Positions 61,538 through 64,000 of a stretch of 64,000 nt of DNA are shown here, in pieces; positions within the stretch are counted from its first letter, which is position 1; each line of letters opens with the position of its first letter. A program made the position numbers and the translations under genes. The notes under the pieces were generated by a model. The model worked only from the letters and a program-made list of their open reading frames with translations, made no database searches and had not been told where the DNA came from. The DNA comes from Geomonas ferrireducens (GTDB lineage: Bacteria; Desulfobacterota; Desulfuromonadia; Geobacterales; Geobacteraceae): assembly GCF_004917065.1 (NCBI RefSeq), contig NZ_SSYA01000001.1, forward strand, positions 1,134,550 to 1,198,549, read 5' to 3'.

Positions 61538-62152
61538 ATGCCGTATGACGACACGAACGATCCGGACTTGATCATCCTATCTGAAGCAGTGCTGCAATCG
61601 TTCACCCCGGAGATGTACAACCACATGATTTCACTCTTGCCCACCCCCGAAATCTACGCTGCAACTCATGGCCAGTTCGCCAACGGATATCCCGCTTATT
61701 TGAAAGGTGACCCCGACGGAATCAAAGCCTTCGAAGAGGCCCGCAACGCCATCAAGCAGTTCCTCACGATGCTTTCGGGTTTATCCAAAACTGCCGCCAT
61801 CAAAGATCCGACTGTCCCCCAAAGACTGCCTTTGCCTCAAACTCATGCAAGGACCACCGGCAGCAACGCCGCCCTAGACGCCGCCCGCGACCTCAAGGTA
61901 TATTTTGATCGCAATGGCAACATGTATGCGACTTTCACCAGAATTCCGGGGGCGAAAGGATTTCAGATATGGGTTTGCGATGGTGACCCCAATGTGGAGA
62001 GCAACTGGAGGTTGGCAGCGTCGTCAAATAACTGCAGGAAAATAGGTATTGGGGGCCTGGATCGATCGAAAAATAACTGGATAAAGGTAAGGGCTACCCG
62101 TGGCTCAGAAGTAGGGCCTTGGTCTAACCTGGTCTTGATAACGCCTGCTTAA
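61538..62152 (+). CDS. Hypothetical protein with fibronectin III-like C-terminus
   Basis: The 204-residue product has a helical N-terminal region (~10-90, SEAVLQSFTPEMYNHMISLL). Its C-terminal ~95 residues have the rhythm of a fibronectin type III domain (VYFDRNGNMYATFTRIPGAK GFQIWV ... WIKVRATRGSEVGPWSNLVL). No signal peptide is visible. AAGGAGGTG precedes the ATG by 5-6 bases, so translation should be strong. The role may be protein or surface binding; this is inferred from the domain type only. Confidence 0.72.
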   Translation: MPYDDTNDPDLIILSEAVLQSFTPEMYNHMISLLPTPEIYAATHGQFANGYPAYLKGDPDGIKAFEEARNAIKQFLTMLSGLSKTAAIKDPTVPQRLPLPQTHARTTGSNAALDAARDLKVYFDRNGNMYATFTRIPGAKGFQIWVCDGDPNVESNWRLAASSNNCRKIGIGGLDRSKNNWIKVRATRGSEVGPWSNLVLITPA

Positions 62153-62380
62153 TTTCTCCATCGGTGGCCCTCCGGGCAAACGACGGGGGGCCACCACCCA
62201 CCTAATCTCCCTCGTCAATGGGTTTCCTCTTCCTCCTTCACTCGATTTCTCCGCCTCACCGGATCGAACGGCACTCCAATAGACTGAAAGTTCGACTCGG
62301 ACACTTTGATTCCAGCCCCGCACAGGACTTTTCAGTTCGGACACCGAAACTATCACTTCGCTGAAAGATCCTCCATTTTC
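62153..62380. other. Intergenic region before the repeat array
   Basis: No gene or clear signal is supported here. Some TTCG/CGAA-rich words like those in the following array already occur near 62280-62360. Confidence 0.45.
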
Positions 62381-62550
62381 GTGTGACGAACCTTCACTTC
62401 GTTCAGCGAACCTTCAATTCGTTCAACGAACCTTCAATTCGTTCAACGAACCTTCAATTCGTTCAGCAAACCTTCAATTCGTTCAGCGAACCTACCATTT
62501 CGTCAGCGAACCAACCATTTCGTCAGCGAACCAACCGCTTCGGATTCGAA
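62381..62550. repeat. 20-bp-period palindromic tandem repeat array
   Basis: About eight units of 20 bp with consensus GTTCAGCGAACCTTCAATTC run head to tail. The middle units are nearly identical and the outer ones degenerate to CGTCAGCGAACCAACCATTT. Unit junctions form the palindrome TTCGTTCAACGAA. The period is not a multiple of three, so it is not a coding repeat. There are no unique spacers, so it is not CRISPR. Confidence 0.9.
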
Positions 62551-62749
62551 ACGTATCTTGGGCGCGTAAGCGTGCCGGCTAAGGACGTCAATTTCCGTCC
62601 TAGCTAAGACCCTAGGTTTCTTCGCGGGTACTATGGCACCAAAATGTTCGTACTATCCAAGAAAGCCTCCATGTTCTATGCTGCCGGAACCGATGCCGCG
62701 AGTGCGGCTCTGCGGGAACTAACAATCATTCTATGGACAGGAGGCCATC

Positions 62750-63397
62750 GTGAAAGTTATCGCAATCAACGGCAGCCCGAGGAAGAACTTCAATACCGCA
62801 CAGGTGCTACAAAAGGCGCTGGACGGGGCGGCTGCAAAAGGGGCGGAGACGGAACTGATTCATCTGTACGACCTCGATTTCAAGGGGTGCACGAGCTGCT
62901 TTGCCTGCAAGCTGAAGGACGGGAAGAGCTACGGGAAGTGCGCCATGAGGGACGGGCTTACGCCGGTTTTGGAGAGGATCGCACAGGCGGATGCCTTGGT
63001 GCTCGGTTCGCCCATCTACTTCGGAAGGGTTACCGGTGAGATGAGCTCTTTTATGGAAAGGCTCCTCTTCCAGTACTTCGTCTACTCGCAGCCGCCGGCG
63101 TCCCTATTCGGCAGGAAGATCCGCACCGGGTTCATCTACACGATGAACGTATCGGAGGAACTCATGCAGCAGTGGAACTACCAGGTCCATATGTCGGGAA
63201 ATGAGAACTACCTGCGGGCCATCTTCGGCGAGTGCGAGTCGCTTTACTGTAACGAGACGCTTCAGTTGGAGGACTACAGCAAATACGTCTTCAGCTACTA
63301 CGACCCCGAGCAGCGGCGGGAAAGGCACAGCGTGCTCTTCCCGGAGAACTGCCGCAAGGCGTTCGAGATGGGAGAGCGGCTGGCAACAAAAGCATAG
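62750..63397 (+). CDS. Flavodoxin-like NAD(P)H-dependent FMN reductase
   Basis: The 215-residue protein starts MKVIAINGSPRKNFNTAQVL, the phosphate-binding loop of the NADPH-dependent FMN reductase family. LVLGSPIYFGRVTGEMSSFM follows at ~85-104, typical of the iron-sulphur/multimeric flavodoxin branch. Cysteines in CTSCFACKLKDGKSYGKC (residues ~48-65) could bind a cluster or form disulphides. It would move electrons between a nicotinamide and a small acceptor; the acceptor is unknown. The GTG start has GGAGG 5-6 bases before it. A GC-rich hairpin follows. Confidence 0.85.
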   Translation: MKVIAINGSPRKNFNTAQVLQKALDGAAAKGAETELIHLYDLDFKGCTSCFACKLKDGKSYGKCAMRDGLTPVLERIAQADALVLGSPIYFGRVTGEMSSFMERLLFQYFVYSQPPASLFGRKIRTGFIYTMNVSEELMQQWNYQVHMSGNENYLRAIFGECESLYCNETLQLEDYSKYVFSYYDPEQRRERHSVLFPENCRKAFEMGERLATKA

Positions 63398-63419
63398 GAA
63401 GTGCCCCCCCCCTCCCCGG

Positions 63420-63440
63420 CCCCTCCCCTCAGGGGAGGGG
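63420..63440 (+). terminator. GC-rich hairpin after the flavoprotein gene
   Basis: CCCCTCCCC and GGGGAGGGG form a perfect 9-bp stem with a 3-base loop, 23 bases after the stop. There is no T-run, so termination is only likely. Confidence 0.5.
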
Positions 63441-63611
63441 TGCCCACGCCCTAAAGCGACACGAAATCCGCACGGCCGGTCGCCGCGCTCTTTTATAGGT
63501 ATTTATCACCCCTCACCTTACGCTTTTTCCTTCCTGCTTTACTTAAAGTTTCCTTGGAAGGCTCCCGATGAATGGATCAGTGAGATGTGTAACTGGAAAA
63601 AGGGAGGAACC

Positions 63612-64000
63612 ATGCCGATTGTAACTTGGGACGGAAGCTTGGCGGTCGGGCACGAAATGATAGATGAACACCACGAACACCTCGTTGAACTGCTCAATAA
63701 GGCGTATGACGAGTTCTGTGAAAAGAAAGCCGATCAACAGATCGCAGCCGTACTCGACGAACTGGCGGACTACGCGACGTACCACTTCGCCCAGGAGGAG
63801 CTCCTCATGGAGGAGACGGATTACCCCCGCAAGGAAGAACACCTGCTGGATCACGCCTATTTCGTGAAAAGGATCGGTGAAATTCAGAGGGATTTTGCCA
63901 CCGGCGGGGTTCCTATCTCTCTCGAGATCATCTCATTCCTCAGGGGATGGCTCGTAAGGCATATATCGCACAGCGATACAGATCTCGGGGCTCACGCCGC
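63612..64000 (+). CDS. Bacteriohemerythrin (partial, runs off the window)
   Basis: At least 129 codons are present from the ATG, with GGGAGG upstream. The sequence begins MPIVTWDGSLAVGHEMIDEH, the start of most bacteriohemerythrins. Iron ligands of the di-iron site are visible: H14 and the HH of IDEHHEHL, HFAQEE (His and Glu), EHLLDHAYF, and HISHSDTDL (His and Asp) near the end. These proteins bind oxygen for delivery or sensing and are abundant in Geobacteraceae. Only the last few residues are likely to be missing. Confidence 0.93.
   Translation, partial: MPIVTWDGSLAVGHEMIDEHHEHLVELLNKAYDEFCEKKADQQIAAVLDELADYATYHFAQEELLMEETDYPRKEEHLLDHAYFVKRIGEIQRDFATGGVPISLEIISFLRGWLVRHISHSDTDLGAHA

Noticed and set aside
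62381-62550. CRISPR array
   Set aside because: Repeats are contiguous with a 20-bp period and no unique spacers, and no cas genes are near.
62383-62607. A 74-codon protein across the repeat array
   Set aside because: The 20-bp period is not a multiple of three, there is no ribosome site, and the translation has no protein character.

Overview
The window looks like a chromosome segment of a Geobacteraceae bacterium (Geobacter, Geomonas or Citrifermentans type). The reasons are high-GC codon use, a eukaryote-like citrate synthase in a methylcitrate cluster with an acetate/succinate-type CoA-transferase, many GAF/histidine-kinase sensors, a bacteriohemerythrin and a small selenoprotein. The genus is an inference; no 16S rRNA gene is present.

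Positions 1-33047 are mostly core chromosome. A tight leftward run carries RNase J, FtsK, an ACT-domain protein, peptide deformylase and a cytochrome c assembly protein cut by the window edge. A leftward plsC cluster diverges from ssb. Next comes a carbohydrate/stress group: GH15 glucoamylase, short-chain dehydrogenase, universal stress protein and a rightward H+-type P-ATPase. A leftward methylcitrate operon follows (GntR regulator, prpB, prpD, citrate/methylcitrate synthase, CoA-transferase), with two matching palindromes as candidate operators. After it lie a frameshifted sensor kinase, a coiled-coil protein, an AhpD-like selenoprotein with in-frame TGA and a SECIS-like hairpin, a MATE transporter, a methyltransferase, fabH, a HEAT-repeat protein, radA, a DksA-family gene and a multi-GAF histidine kinase.

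Positions 33048-60196 hold a tRNA-Ala(CGC) gene and a genomic island of about 27 kb inserted at its 3' end. A 19-bp copy of the tRNA end occurs at both borders, and a large tyrosine integrase sits next to the tRNA. The left part is a defence-like block: an XRE regulator, a broken hsdR 5' end, a 1977-residue DUF4011-type helicase/nuclease with a transglutaminase-like N-terminus, and a 1686-residue protein joining a putative nuclease domain, a STAND-type P-loop NTPase and a long helical C-terminus. An orphan serine resolvase and small or decayed genes follow. The right part is a higher-GC potassium module: kdpC and kdpD without kdpA or kdpB, a KimA-like K+ transporter, a second kinase resembling the C-terminal half of KdpD, and a KdpE-type regulator. 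Repeated promoter-like elements here could form a small local KdpE regulon.

Positions 60197-64000 hold the terminator probably displaced from the tRNA, three unassigned small genes, a 20-bp-period palindromic repeat array, a flavodoxin-like reductase and the start of a bacteriohemerythrin gene.
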